A stretch of DNA of 64,000 nt from Coprinellus micaceus (taxonomy: Eukaryota; Basidiomycota; Agaricomycetes; Agaricales; Psathyrellaceae). The notes beneath the pieces were generated by a model, which did no database searches, was not told the DNA's origin, and worked only from the letters and a program-made list of their open reading frames with translations. The translations under genes and the position numbers were made by a program. Positions 1 to 12,974 of this stretch are shown one piece after another. The stretch lies in contig OX596337.1 in the NCBI GenBank assembly GCA_951394405.1, positions 3,720,001 through 3,784,000 on the forward strand, in the 5' to 3' direction. The stretch's first letter is position 1; each line of letters opens with the position of its first letter.

Positions 1-128
1 TCAAACCTTGTTCATCCTATGTCCAGTTCTGAAACCGCCCGCCGTTGGTGCATTGCACTCGATAGTATGGTGAGCCCGTTGCCCTGAGTGGAAAGGGGAA
101 GCCGATGCATGTCTAATGCGGCCCTGAA

Positions 129-1064
129 GTGGAAGTCGACCCGTACAAGAAGCCGAAAGAGCTGCTGGAACTCTCGCCGAAGGGCCTCGTCCCAGCGCTT
201 CGGCTGAACAACTACGATCCTCCACGGGCGCTTAATGAAAGCACAGTGATCATGGACTTCCTCGAAGAGTACGTTGCACACAATGGCCATCTTGTGAGGA
301 TCTCACGGAAGGGCTGACCCTGTTCTGAACGTAGTCTCGCGGCAACGACCACGAAGCGCACATTGCTGCCCTTGCCTTTCAATCCTTGTGAGAACATACC
401 CCATGCACTCGAAGCTTTATTACGCTAAACTGCTCTGCCTTCTAAAGACGCCCGGGCACTGGCGCGCCTTCCAGCAGACCAAGCGAACCGTGCTATTATC
501 CCAGCGTTCTATCGCTACCTCCAAGCGCAAGACACCGAGGCGCAAATCAAGGCTGGGAAAGAGTTCCAAGACAGCTTAGACGTATTCATTACGACGCTCG
601 GAAGAGCCGAAAACGAGATCCTGGGACACGGGGGGGTGACTGGGGAGGGCGAGGCTGCGATGTTGAGGAAGGGTCTTGGGTTGTGGGTGGAGGATAACAC
701 GGAGCTGGGGTGGGCGGATATTATGGCTGCGCCGTGTGAGTCCTGTCGAGGATCTTGGTGCAATGGTGGATGCTGATAAAGCTACTAGGGGTATTCAGAG
801 CAGAAGTGGTCCTCAAGCACTACCGTGGCTACGAGTTCGCGCCGGGTGACAGGGTGAAGAAGTATGTGGAGCGGGTGATTCAGCACCCTGCTTTCAAAGC
901 GACGTGCAGCGATACCCAGCTCTACTACGATAGCTACGAACGGTACACTTGTCCCTCCCCAAAATTTTCAAAACATCTCAACCGGTACCCACAGGTATGC
1001 CTTCAATCGGCCAAACACCAGCCAAGTGGCGACTGCTATCAACGAAGGGCGTGCCCTGCCGTGA
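129..1064 (+). pseudogene. glutathione S-transferase, probably broken or 5'-incomplete
   Basis: The thioredoxin-fold half is seen at 129-290: the EVDPYKKP start, an LSPKGLVPAL loop with the cis-proline, and NESTVIMDFLEEY with the glutathione-contacting Glu-Ser. The helical C-terminal half follows at about 450-733 (ARALARL, IIPAFYRYLQ), 791-952 after an intron, and a last exon ending at the TGA at 1062-1064. This matches omega-like fungal GSTs that use glutathione for conjugation or thiol transfer. Two things are odd. The segment before 129 does not give a clear N-terminal CPxxxR strand. Between about 290 and 450 the only AG acceptor I find leaves the wrong phase for the next exon. Sequencing error or an unusual intron could also explain this, so loss of function is inferred. 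Confidence 0.5.
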
Positions 1065-1431
1065 TTGCACCAGTCGTACAGAGAAAGTGAAGGTAAAAGG
1101 ATAGGTAAAGGTTGTAATAATAATGTATACTATTTTTGCGTCCCCCCGTGCGCTGTGGAATCCCCGGATCCCCTCGTTTGGCCCCTTCTCAACCGGAAAC
1201 GCGTCTAGACGCGTCCTGGATAGGGGCTTCACCTTCCTAAGTCGGTCTTATTACATCCGCCGGAGCACGTGCCGGTCGAATGATCGAGGCCGGCCAACAC
1301 CAAGGGGCAGGACTATCATCTTCCTTCCCTCCCCGCTCACCCACCAAGGCAACGTATTGAACCACCCTCCACTTCCACCCTTAAAAGCCCACAATTTACT
1401 CTGCAACCTCCCCAAAATCACTACCGGAGAA
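1065..1431. other. intergenic, HDAC leader
   Basis: This stretch of 367 bases lies between the GST-like gene and the histone deacetylase start. It should hold the 3' end of the former and the promoter and leader of the latter. A weak TTAAAA box lies near 1381, about 50 bases before the ATG. I see no further gene. Confidence 0.4.
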
Positions 1432-3498
1432 ATGGCGTCGAAATCGAAGCGAAAAGTAGACTACTTCCACGATCGTGAGTCTTGTGCTGGGTGCAACCTT
1501 CTGCAGTTAGGGTGGGATGCTCACCGCTGGACGAACAGCCGATGTTGGGGCGTACACGTATGGGTTGGGACACCCGATGAAACCTCACCGTATCCAGGTT
1601 GCGCACGAGCTTGTCACGGCGTACGACATGTTGCCCAAGATGCAGGTTTTGGTGAGGAGCATGGTTCAATTTGGTTCGGGGGTCTAGCTAACGCCGACCA
1701 TAGAGAGCGAAGAGGGCATCGGCTGAGCAAATGACAAGATTTCATACGGACGAATACGTGCACTTCCTGCATCGAGTGACGCCTGAGACTGCTGAGGAGT
1801 TGACGTATGGTGGAACGCGATGTGAGTCCGCCAGTCTTGTTGTATGGGCTCGCACTCACCCCAGAGTCAGTCCTCGTTGGTGAGGACAACCCAGCGTTCG
1901 AAGGTCTCTCCGAGTTCTGCTCGATCTCTGCCGGTGGCTCCATCGGTGAGTAGCCCCCGCCTTCCCCGTTGCCCGCCTCTGACCCTCCTCAGGCGCGGCG
2001 CAAAGAATAGCAGCAGGATCATCAGACATTGCAATCAACTGGGCTGGAGGCCTCCACCACGCAAAGAAACGAGAAGCCTCAGGCTTCTGCTACATCAACG
2101 ATATTGTCCTCGCCATCCTCGAACTCCTACGGATATACCCCCGCGTCCTCTACATCGACATTGACTGCCATCATGGGGATGGCGTCGAGGAGGCGTTTTA
2201 TACCACCAATCGCGTTATGACGTGCAGTTTTCATAAGTTTGGAGAGTACTTCCCTGGGACTGGGACGCAGGAGGATCGGGGGAGGGGGAAGGGGAAGGGG
2301 TATGCGGTTAATATTCCGTTGAAGGATGGGGTTACGGACGAGAGTTATCAGAGCGTCTTCGAGCCAGTGCGTGACATCTTGACCTCCATCAGTGTGGCTC
2401 TGACTCCCCATTACAGGTTATAAGCAAAATTCTGGAAGTTTACAAACCCTCAGCGGTCATTCTTCAATGTGGTGCCGACTCACTATCCGGTGACAAACTC
2501 GGATGCTTCAACTTGACGATGTACGGCCACTCGCATTGCGTACAATTCCTCCGACAACAGAACGTCCCCTTGATCCTTCTGGGAGGTGGTGGTTACACAG
2601 TGAAGAACGTCGGTCGGGTATGGGCGTTCGAAACTGCCTGTGCGCTAGGGATTGAAGACGTGATCGACACCAACCTGCCATGGAATCCGTATTTCGAGTG
2701 GTTTGGACCTCGGTATCGGTTAGAGGTGGCTGGGAACAATATGGATGATTTGAACGTGAAGGATGGGAGCTTGGATAAAGTTCGGTGTGTATTCACATTC
2801 TAGTCCCTCGGTGCCGTCTAATCTTCGCGTTACAGGATTACTGCGCTGGAGCAACTCCGAGAGCTCATTCCCGCCCCGTCCGTACAAATGCACGATGCGC
2901 CAAGAGAGCCTCTCGGGAAGCATCTTGGATTCACGTACGGAAAGGATGACGGGAAGTCAAGAGATGAGTTAGACTCGCGGTTAGCTCGTGAGTATCGCTC
3001 TCTCGGTCAGCGCGAATCAAATTCTGACCACCAACTCCAGAACACGCTCGCTACATCTACACACTACAAGAGCAAACCGCCGAAGCTCCATCCTCCGAAG
3101 ACTCTGCAGATGAGTCATCAGGCTCGGAGGCGGACGACGCCTGGCACCAACGCCGCGCATCAAGTCGGAGGCGGGTGAACAGACCCACGACGAAGAAACG
3201 AATGAGCTTGCTCACCGGGGAGTACTTCGAAGTGGACGCCGAGAACGGGTTCTATTCGCATTGCAACGGCCTACCAGATTATGGACTCGGGGCTCCCCCA
3301 CAGAAGCACGCGAAGCGGAGGTTCTTCCAGGGCAACGCGAATTGGGAGGAGGATGTGGAGAGTGGGATCGCGGCGAGGGTGGTGAATGGGGACTTTGGGA
3401 GGCAGAGGGGGATGTTGTCGGACCTTATGGAGCGCGCGGGGAGGGTGGACTTTAGTCACCAGTTTGAGGAGGAGGATGGGGATATTCATATGCGGTGA
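1432..3498 (+). CDS. RPD3: class I histone deacetylase, Rpd3 type
   Basis: Eight exons (1432-1474, 1539-1651, 1704-1821, 1871-1945, 1993-2366, 2417-2784, 2836-2987, 3041-3498) join to 566 codons. The product is a zinc-dependent lysine deacetylase acting on histones in Sin3-type corepressor complexes. Visible signatures are GHPMKPHR near the N-terminus, the two-histidine motif [10 protein letters not shown], the zinc-binding DxDxHHGDG (here DIDCHHGDG), [25 protein letters not shown] and the glycine-rich LLGGGGYT with the active-site tyrosine. After the catalytic domain (about residue 390) comes an acidic and basic low-complexity tail. The motif after the HHGDG follows yeast Rpd3 more closely than Hos2. 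All key residues are present, so it should be active. Confidence 0.95.
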
Positions 3499-5119
3499 CG
3501 TTAATCTGTCATGGGCGCTTGTTGGATTTGATTAGAGTCGTATGTGGATTTTAGCTGACTTTTGACTAGATTGTTGTATCTTTTGTACCATTATTCACGC
3601 TTTCTGGCTCTTGTTATTGTGTTGTACATTCCTTGTGCTACCCAAATTCTCTGCAGGGAACGTCATCTGATCCCGAGACGCGTCGCGTCGCGTCTCTGAG
3701 CTGCTTTGATGGGGGCTGCATTTTGAGTCTCTTCCGCCCTCATATCGTGCCCCTCCTCCCCCTTGCCTCAAGGCCATGTTCTTTTGCATACTACAATCTC
3801 CTGTTGAGTTTCCTATTTTATTTTGAGTACACGTCCTTGTCTCCCTCTTCTCCCCCTCGGCGAATCCAATTCTCTATAGTTTCCCGCCCGCCTGCTTTCT
3901 ATCTGTGCCCACTTCCTTGTGAGTTAGCTGCGAGCTCTCACCCTGTTATCCTCCAGCAATCGTCTGCAGCTTTGACACTGTTTGGCAGCAAGGACGTTAG
4001 CCACGAGAGCTCACTCCTTTCTCTCACCATGTCTCTTCGTCAGAGTTTCAGCGTTGACTCATTTATGTCACGCCTGTGTTGAGCGGGGAGCCCATGCACA
4101 GTTGAAGGCCCGCGGCTACGACAAGAAGCACCCATATGCGAGTCAGTTCCAATGACTCCGACAGACGAGAAAGGGAGTCACAACGCTTTGCAAGTCAACC
4201 GCAGTCAAGCACAGCTCGAATAAATACGCGCTATCCTCCTCCAGTACGCCACCGCCGCCTCTGCCTCTCAAGATCCGGTGCAATCTCTCATCGTCCAGCT
4301 ACTTCCTTTGTTCCTTCTCAGCCTGCCTCCTCTCTCTCCTGAACGTCCCCTGAAATTTTCGATGTAGACCCCCTTTCTCCACCCTTCCTGCCCCCTTTAC
4401 TTTTCTATCCGCTGCTTCATCCCCCACCTTTCCATCTCCAGCTACTCTTGGAGCCCACCTTTCCCCCTCCATCCACTCTTGGACCCACCGTTTCTCGGCT
4501 TCCATCCTATTGAGATCTTGATCCTCCCTGCCTGTCCCCAGGTTCCTCTTATCTTTGCTTTCACTGTTCCCATTGCGCGTGTGCCACTTCTGCAGGTCTC
4601 TTTAGCACGCATCCCAACTTTACCGGAAATCGCGTTCCCCCCTTCTCTTGCTCAACCCTCTTAGCCTCATCTCTCACCACCTTAGCTCACAGTCATTTTC
4701 TCTCCCTCCCTGAGTGTGCGACACGTTCCTAGGTTCCTCCACGATCCATGAGCTTGTGTCCGATCCGATATATTATGTGCCTCCTATTTTCTACGGTGTT
4801 CAGTGGTTGCATGTTATTCGTTCGAAGCTCGGGATTAAGTCGAACACGTTGAGTCTGACGTTCAATCTCGAACTGCAAGGAATAGAGCTAATAAGGGGCG
4901 TAGTCCCGGGACAACACACCCTCAGCGCACACCTTTTGAAAACTGGTCCGGCTCAGGGTCGAACCTCGTCCCCGACGGGCGTTTGCCCGGAACGCGTTGT
5001 TTTTGTTTGGAGCGAAGGGTGCAGCCACACTCGGGGAACCGCGCTGCAACCGTGAACTGAATTCAGAACTCGAACCTTGGCAAGCGCCTTCACCCACTCC
5101 TCTTTCCTGGGCCACTCTC
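3499..5119. promoter_or_regulatory. 1.6-kb pyrimidine-rich intergenic region and NUP188 leader
   Basis: No protein family is recognisable here. The plus strand is strongly C/T-rich from about 3830 to 4710, with long runs of CCTCC, TTTCC and CTCTC, as in fungal promoters and 5' leaders. Short open frames inside it look like composition effects. It should contain the 3' end of the deacetylase transcript and the promoter of NUP188, whose ATG is at 5120. An unannotated non-coding RNA cannot be excluded. Confidence 0.5.
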
Positions 5120-8100
5120 ATGTCCACAGACGCAGAGTCGTCAGTACGGTCCAACTTGATTGATGTGTACGTCGTTCTGTGAGACAGCAACCAGCTTTGT
5201 TTGCTGAACAGTAGAATGGCTCTCAGCTCGTACGCACAACTACACGAAACTCTAGGCGGTGGCCTAGATGGAACACCACCCAGGGCACTCAAAGAATACC
5301 TCCTCGCGCGCAAGGATACCCTTTCAGACCTCAAGTCGATATTCGGCAAGCCGTCAGACGCGTCGCGGAAGAAGATCCAGAATGGCTCCTTGAAGCTTGC
5401 AGACGGAGTCACAGTTAAGATCGACGAACCAGACAAGGAATACATCTTCGCCATAAGCGACAAGTACGCCATCGACGAGGTCCAAGCGTTCATCCTGTTC
5501 CGGTCGTTCCTGTTCAACCGAGGGCTCCCAGAGCGCGTCAAGGCGGATGCACCGACGGCGGAGTTGAAGGAAGGGTTGTTGGAGGTCATTGCGCCGTACT
5601 ACTATTCGGAGCGGTTGTTCGTGATAAAGACGTTGGGGCCTTTGTTGAGGGCATACCAGGACACTGAGGAGCCGCTGCACGACGTCGCCACCGAATTCCT
5701 GCCCGAAATCGCGCCCGACCCCGTCCAGTTCGCGCTCGACCTTGTCACCGAATACGTTGCCAAGACCAGGGAGAGGCTCCCCGACAACTTGCGCACCGCG
5801 CCCAAACCCGCGTTGGAATGGATCAAGCAGAACCTGAAGGAGCAGCTGGCGCTTCTGGAGGTGTTGTTCTGGACGATGTGGGGGCACACACCCTGTGCGA
5901 GCCCGGTGGTGCTGGAGATCTTCAAAGCGGCGTACGACACGATCCTGGGGACGGCCCAAGCGAACAGCACGCTCATGCTCGACGAGGAGAGCCAACAACT
6001 CTTGCAAGACTCTGCCGCATATTGGATTTTGATCACGGTGGAGGCGTTGGAATTGGAGCATGTGGGCCACGACGACGCACTCGAGCTGTCAGAGACCCCT
6101 TCAGGGAAGATTCTGTATACCTCATCTCCCGATACCCTCTCCAAGCTTCACGATATCGTCAACTCGGACACGAACAGCCAATTCGCCTGCACGTACCTCG
6201 CATGGACATACGTTCTGTCGCGGATCGTGGCAAAGGCCAAAACTCTCGAAGCGGTCCCCCCAGCCTACCAAAATTTCCTCAATACCATCAACCCCACTCT
6301 CACCCGTGCATACACAAAAGATCCAGAACCATTACACATCGACATGGCCAAGGCGTGCATCGCACCAGAAGCCGGCCTCTTCAGTTTGCTAAACAACCTC
6401 TTGACGGAATCGCCCGTGTTTGTCCTCTCAGCGGCGTGGAGGACGGGATCATCAGTGACGGAACCCAACATGATTGCATACCGCTCTGTATTGAAAGGTG
6501 CGTCGCGTACATATCTCGACGGTGTAGCCTAACCTAACGATGTTTGGCAGGCCTCGTGCTCGCACTCGTTGAGCTGGTCCATGTTGAACTCATCCCGGAC
6601 TTCGAGGGCCTAGTGGACGTCTGGGTCGCCCTCTTCGGCCGCAGTGAGTCCCACCGGGTGGCACCCCTCTGCGCCCAGTTCTGGCAAGAAGACTGGATGG
6701 CCAACAACGCCCGCCGGGCCATCTTCGACGTCGCACGAAACCGGTTCCCCATCCAGATCCGTCCCCTGGTCAAGCTCCTCAGGGCAATGACAGGCTCTGG
6801 GTTCCTGGATACCGACCCTCTTTCCACCTCCGACCATGGTCCCGAAGGAGTCGCCCTGACGCCGGAAAGGCAGGTCGGAGACCGATTCGTGTACTATTTC
6901 TTCAAGTCGCTCCCGTCCTACACCCAAGTCGTCCCTCTGAGCTCGTGTACGGGCGCCCACGCGAGCTACGAGAGGTTGCCTGAGCGGTATGCGAGTGGGA
7001 ACACGGCGTTCACGTATACCAACCTTCGGCCTATCCGACTTCCCGGAGGCTCGTTACTCCCTGCGCGGTCGTTGGGAACGGTTGTCAGCGCGGACAGTGG
7101 AGACTACATCATCGTCTCGTGGACGCACCAGCACTCCGGGTGGAAGGTTCTCCTTGAGATCCTCACGGATTATGTGAATCGGAGGCATCTGCATTACAAG
7201 CCCGGGGGTCAGTACCAGGACGTGTCGTTTGCGCGGAGAGGGAACGCCCATGCGCCCCTGGCGCTGGAGATGCAGGATGTTGGGATGGAGATCAGTGAGG
7301 GGAACGACGAGGCGATCGTCACCGAGGCACTTGACCTCCTCCGGAGCGTCATCCAAGCCAACCCAGACCAAGCGGAAGTCCTCATGGCCGAGCTCGAAGA
7401 CGGTAGCCCTGTGGTATCGCATCGAGCGTCCGAAGCTCAACCTCCCGACCTCGTGCAGTTGACGACGATGGTGCTTGAAGAAGCGTTGACGAGATCCAAC
7501 GGCCGCGCCAAGGCGCCTTCACGTATCCAGCTCATCACCTCCGCCATCAGCGTCCTCTCCGCCCTCCTCGCCAACCCAACCTACTCGAACAGGGTGTGGC
7601 TGTATATCCGGTCCACGACGGCGTTGTTTGGCACAGACAAGCAACCTGGGTACGCATCCGCGGCGCTTTCGCTTGAGCGGGCGACGGGGCACTATACCAT
7701 GACCCTTGCGATCCTGCATCTTGTTCAGCAGTTGTTCTACGACGCGTCGCTTTCGATCCTCCCGGATAATGGCAAGCTGCAGCAGGTGAAGGAAGAGGTG
7801 TTGTTGAGGGCGGTGCGGTTTGTGCATACCGAGATATGGATTGAGCATTTGGGGTGGAAGTACGCGCAGCTGGGAGATCGGTTTGAGATTGGGAGGAGAA
7901 TTTCGATGCTTTACTCGGGTATACTCAAGCATTCGCCGCCGTCTATCGAAAGTCGCCCGTACGCCTTGCTCAGCCAGACCATTGGCGACGTGCTCTTGTT
8001 CAAGGCGACGTCGTCGACCATTGCACCTCTGGTGTCGACGATCAGCTCTGGGGGGCATATGTCCCGGATGTTGAGGTCGTCGCGTCGTTATGCCGATACC

Positions 8101-11100
8101 CAACGCTTGCTCCTTCTCCTTGGATCTCTGCTCCAGCTGAGCAGGCAAATCCTCAACCTCAAACTCAAGTCCAACATGGCCACGAAGCCTTCGCTGCTCG
8201 AACAGTCGCTCTGCGCCCGTGTCATTGGGAACGGCACGTCGCACGAGAATGTGCACACGAAGCAGGAACCGATCGATGTGCTGGCGAGCTACGTGAAGGA
8301 CAGAGACATCGACACCCATGTATCGTTGCAGTCGATCCGACTCTTAACCACCCTCGCTACTTCAATGTCGCTGATCAACCCCTCACCCCCGACTATCGTT
8401 GGCCATCTCTCTGATCCAGAGAGCATCGTCTCGGCGTTCGTGAGCATCATCCAGCATCCATTCGACGACTCCGACGTCAGGATTGCGCTATGGAACTTTA
8501 TCTCGCTCGTGGTCGATACGGAGCCGGCGCTTGGGAGTTTGTTCGTGGCAGGCAAGTTTAGGAGGCCAACGGACGGGGATGTGAAGGTCGATGTGAAAGG
8601 GAAAGGGAAAGAGAAGGACCAGGCGGCAGTGGCGCTCGTTCATAAGTCGCAGAACAACGTCTTGAACGCCGCGCAGGAGTTCCTTACCACTTGGAAAGAG
8701 TTGTGGGAAGTTAACCCTGAGCTCTTGTCCGCCATCCTGCACCTCTTGGCTGTGGTTTGGGAGCATGCGTTGGAGCACAAGGCGTCGATTCAGGCCTTGC
8801 AGGGTGATGCGAAGTTTTGGGGTATCGTTGCGGGGATTGTTCAGGAGGAGTTGGGGCCCGCGCCGGAATACGATACCACGGAGATCATATCCTCATTTGA
8901 AGACAAGATCCAGCACTCGAATAACCACGAAGCGGCCTCTTTCCACGCTTACAGGACTTTGGCGAAGTCATATGCGGTCGAGCTGTTGAGCTTGGATATC
9001 GGGTACCACTTGGCATCCGGTGCCCCGTCGAAAAAGCCGGAGAGTTTCCTTGCGATCGAGCCGAGGTTCAAGGACGAAGAGGAGCTGAGCGAATTGCTGT
9101 CGGAGGCTGCGCCGAGCCCGTATGCTCCGTCACTCTATGACGACGTTACGGAGACGATGAAAAAGGAGTTCCCTGGGCTCTCCATGGCGGAATTAGAGCT
9201 GCAGGAACCACAGTTCGACCGGCCCTATGGGGACCGCTTCACTTTCTCGTTGCCTCTCCTCCAGGATCGACTGCAGGCGTATCGGGCGAACGTGGAAGTA
9301 GATGCGATGGACGACCCTGGAGAACTCGTCATCCGCTCAGTCATGTCAATAAACCTCAATCTCTCGCTTAGCCACGCCCAAAATGCCCTCGCTGAGCGGT
9401 GGGAGACCCTGCTGCGCCAGTCAATACCTTACCTCAGGAGCGACGCCCACCTCCGCCCCATCCTTATCAACATTGCGGCGTCCATTTCGTCAGGTATTGC
9501 GATCGAGTCGAGGAGGGGGGAGATGATGGCGGCGATCCACGGGACGAGACTCTCGTTGCTGCTTGCCATTTTGGAGGTGGCTTGGTTCTCGTCGAAGGAG
9601 AAACCAGGGGAGACGGAAGCATTCTTGGAGCTGGTGAAGAACTTGCGGGAGATCATCCTTAACAAGGCTCAGTCGCCCGTGACGTCGTTCATGAGTACCC
9701 TCCCCAATCCGTTCCACAGGCCACTCCTCCAGCTCATTTTCTTCTGTGCGAAGGAGTCGGTGTTGTTGATGAACAGGCCCAAACCCCCAAACTCGGACCA
9801 GAGGTTGACGATCTCGCAGACCATCGACGCGGCGCTGAACCTGGTGCTAGAAGCCCTCGGCGTGGTGTTCCTCTCAGCACAAGCCAGGCAGGATGTCGAT
9901 CTGGACAGGGATATGGAACTCCTTGTTTCGGTGTTCCAGCAATGCTCACGGACAGACATCACCCCATCCTCAACATACTGGCTCTCAAGATGTCAAGAGA
10001 CGGATGTCTTGCGCTCTAGTCTCCAACTCTTCACGCGCACCGACCTCTCTGGAATGTCCAACGTCCCTCTCCTTCTCTCAAGAAAACACCCCCTCTACGC
10101 GCCCCACATCCTCCAATTCCACATGGCCCTCGTCAGCAACACCATCGCTGCAGAACGACTGGCCGGAGAAGGTCTGCTCTCAGCGTACAGCAAAAACAGC
10201 ATCAGCGAGGCAATCAGCTCTGCACGGGTCGACATCGTCATGCCAGAGCTTCCCGGGGAGCGGAGTCCAGTGCATGTCGAGTATTGCTCAATGCTTGGCG
10301 TCGTCGCTGCGGTCATCGCGGCCGTGGGCAAACACAATCACTACTTCGACGCGGAGGCTTGCGGTTTCGTGCAGCTGTACGGGGACCAGATCTCTCGAGC
10401 GCTCTCATGGACGGTTGGGGACTCGATCACTATGCCGGTCGTGGAGGAGATCGAGCAGACAGTAAACTTGTTCTACGCCATCGCTGCGAGCGTGCCCAAT
10501 GCTGCGAAGCTCAACGATGCGGTGACGAAGGTCCTCAGGGTGTTCACGACCCATGCACTTTTGCTCCTGCAGCAGATCAACTACGCTGTGGCGCATCCCC
10601 ACCACCTCGCAAGCCTCTTTGAGCCAGTCTCGCCTGAAGAGAGGACGCAGCATGAGAAGAGCCAGGCTGTGCAGGATCCTCTGAAGAGGCCGCTCATCGC
10701 GCACTTGGTACACAGACTGTTCAGGCTGTCGAGCAACATTGTTGGGACACTTGTCTGCATCAGCAAGGCAGACGTCGTCCTTTGTGGTTCGCCAGAGGAT
10801 TGGCCGGTGGGTGAGGCCCTTGTTGTACCTGTAAGCTTTTCTTTTCCGCTTTAGTTAATCCAAAATACTCACCCGCGCCAATAGCATTCGAAAGTCGTAC
10901 TCGGCGAGCCAGCATCTCTCGGCACCCTGCTCGAGTTGGGCAATTACAGCCTCGAGATCATGCAGGATTTTGTGAACCGGCCAGCTGCTCAAGCGCTCGT
11001 CCCCGTTGGGGCAGCTTCAGCTCAGTCTGCCTCCAACACTCTGGATGTCCGGCAAGGCTTGATCACTGCCCGACGCAACCTCGAAAGCATTCAACTCTAC

Positions 11101-11484
11101 TCAGTGACACAGCTCGCGATGTGGCTCTCCAAACCCGAGTTTGCTCCAGGTCAAGAGGAGACTGAAGACGCCATGGATGTGCAAAAGCCCGACAGTGGGT
11201 CAGGGGGATTGAATGTACCAGGAAGTGGGGGTGGCTTGAACATGAGCACGCTCAAGGTGGACAGGCGGATGGCGGGCAGTGCGCCGAGGTCGACGTCGAT
11301 ATCAATGGCGGAGCGATTAAGGAGAGGGATGACGGGGGATATGGCGAATGAGTTATTAACGTTGCTGAACAAGGCGAGGCCGTTGCTCGCGAGGAGTGCA
11401 GAGGTGGTGGGGAAGAGGGATGTGGTGGATATCACGCAGGTGTTGGTCAATTTCTTGCAGGAGAGGATCATTAGCAAGTCATAG
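5120..11484 (+). CDS. NUP188: nucleoporin NUP188
   Basis: Four exons (5120-5166, 5212-6497, 6551-10830, 10885-11484) give about 2070 residues, somewhat longer than the 1650-1860 usual for the family. The protein is a very large alpha-solenoid of the inner ring of the nuclear pore complex, binding NIC96 and membrane nucleoporins. Diagnostic is an SH3-like insert around residues 600-650 (RPIRLPGG, then GTVVSADSG and VSWTHQHSGW), which distinguishes NUP188 from its relative NUP192. The rest is Leu/Ala-rich helical repeats, and the C-terminus carries a conserved MAERLRRGMTGDMANELL helix. The first exon is only 47 nt; I chose its ATG because a GTACGT donor and an in-phase acceptor join it to the long frame. 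It is convergent with the aminopeptidase gene, 139 nt apart. Confidence 0.93.
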
Positions 11485-11623
11485 AAGGATTCTGTGGAGT
11501 GTGTTCCGTTTTCTCGTTTCTTTACGCTCTCGTCGTCGCTGTACCCCTGCTGTTTGAACTTTGTTGCATCTTTTCATCTCTTTTTCGATTATGTATATGT
11601 TACGAGTAGTGGTATCGGCTACC

Positions 11624-12974
11624 CTAACGAGTCAAGACGTCCGCTCCACCTTCCGTGATGAGGACCATGTGTTCTGCTTGGGCAGCCCTTGCGCAATTCT
11701 TTGCGAGATCGTCAGACGAGATTTCGGCTGTTGTCGGGTACTCACCTCTGTCGAGGCCGTCCAGCCATCGGGGAATACCCACGACTTGGGGTCAGTTCCT
11801 TGAATCACGGCGGGCTACAAGGGATTTAACGACATGGTCTTTCACTTGGATTCGCCACCTTACCTCAATCGTGAAAATATGCCCCAGTTCCATGACTCCT
11901 GGCTCCTCATTCGCCGAGTGGACAATCCACGGTTGGCTGTGGAACACGGGGCCAATCCCGTGCCCACTGAACTGTGACGACACGCAGAACGGCTTGTTTT
12001 TGAGGGACTCGTGAATGGCTCTGCCTATTCCTTTGAAGGGTTTACCGGGGCCGCATGCTCTGATACCAGCCCAGAGTGCGTCGTTGGTCACGGTGATGAG
12101 ATACTTCCCAGTGCTGTCCTACGATGGAATGGGTGTTAGAGGAGCATTGGAGCAGGGGCAATGTGCGTACAGCGTTGCCGACATCGAAGGTTTGAGAGGT
12201 GTCGCCGTGGTAGCCGTTGAGGTACAGGGTAACATCGACATTGATGATATCTTCCTCCATGAGGCGGTAACTGAAGACAGTCAGGGAAACGTTCACCAGC
12301 CGAACTCGAGTACACATACCCATCGGGTATTCCATGCACAACTACGTTGTTGACACTGGAGGGACTTCAGCGGTCGTTTGGGATTGAAAAGACGCGTTAC
12401 TCTGCACCTTGTACAGCAGGCTTTCGGGTACTCCTGGTACCCCAGGGGTGAAGGGTATGCTCCGTGTTCAACAATGTAATTGTGTACCGCCTCGTCAATC
12501 TCATCCGTCGTGACTCCGACCTCGTCATCTAAACGTCAACTTCTATCCACCACACGACTACTCAAAAGGACGACTCACTTTTACCAAAGACCCTGCATAC
12601 TCCCGGACCTTCTTCGCCAGCGCTGCTGCCTCCCTAACCCCCCGCTCCTGCTCTCCGCCCAGTTGAATCTTCCCTCGAAAGTCCCTCTCCTCTGGGGTGA
12701 GTTTCCGACCACTGACATACGGCGGTCGTAGTATGTGTGAGGGAACTGGGCGCCTTGAAATGTGCGAAGTCCCGAAGACGAAAGGTTCTTCAGGAAGAAT
12801 CACAGAGTAGAGGCCGGGGTCGTCTTCGTGTTCTAGTTCGTCTGGTGGAGAGCCCGGTGTTGGTATCCACCTGCGACTCGGGGTGGTGTTCAAGGTGCGA
12901 AGTGACGTGAAACGTGTGCTTGGAGTTCTCCGCGGCAAATTCAGAGGTATCCGTCGTAGGAGAGGGAGGGACAT
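11624..12974 (-). CDS. methionine aminopeptidase type I, probably mitochondrial
   Basis: Seven exons (12974-12579, 12520-12408, 12355-12320, 12270-12171, 12118-11864, 11814-11746, 11698-11624) join to 347 codons. It removes initiator methionine from new proteins using two metal ions. The pita-bread fold is visible: [20 protein letters not shown], the substrate histidine in VVVHGIPDG, metal ligands Asp and Asp (NVDVTLY...GDTSQTF), His (SGHGIG), Glu (FTIEP) and Glu (LITEGG). The N-terminus from this ATG is rich in Arg and Ser with no acid residues, like a mitochondrial presequence; an in-frame ATG at 13034 would add 20 residues. It is transcribed away from the first GTPase gene, so both may share the region 12975-13719. 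A fragment of its first exon recurs at 15775-15904. Confidence 0.93.

Noticed and set aside
4888..5589. 233-codon minus-strand frame
   Set aside because: It overlaps the start of NUP188 in antisense, has no family motif, and is Ser/Arg-rich as expected of a shadow frame of C/G-ending codons.
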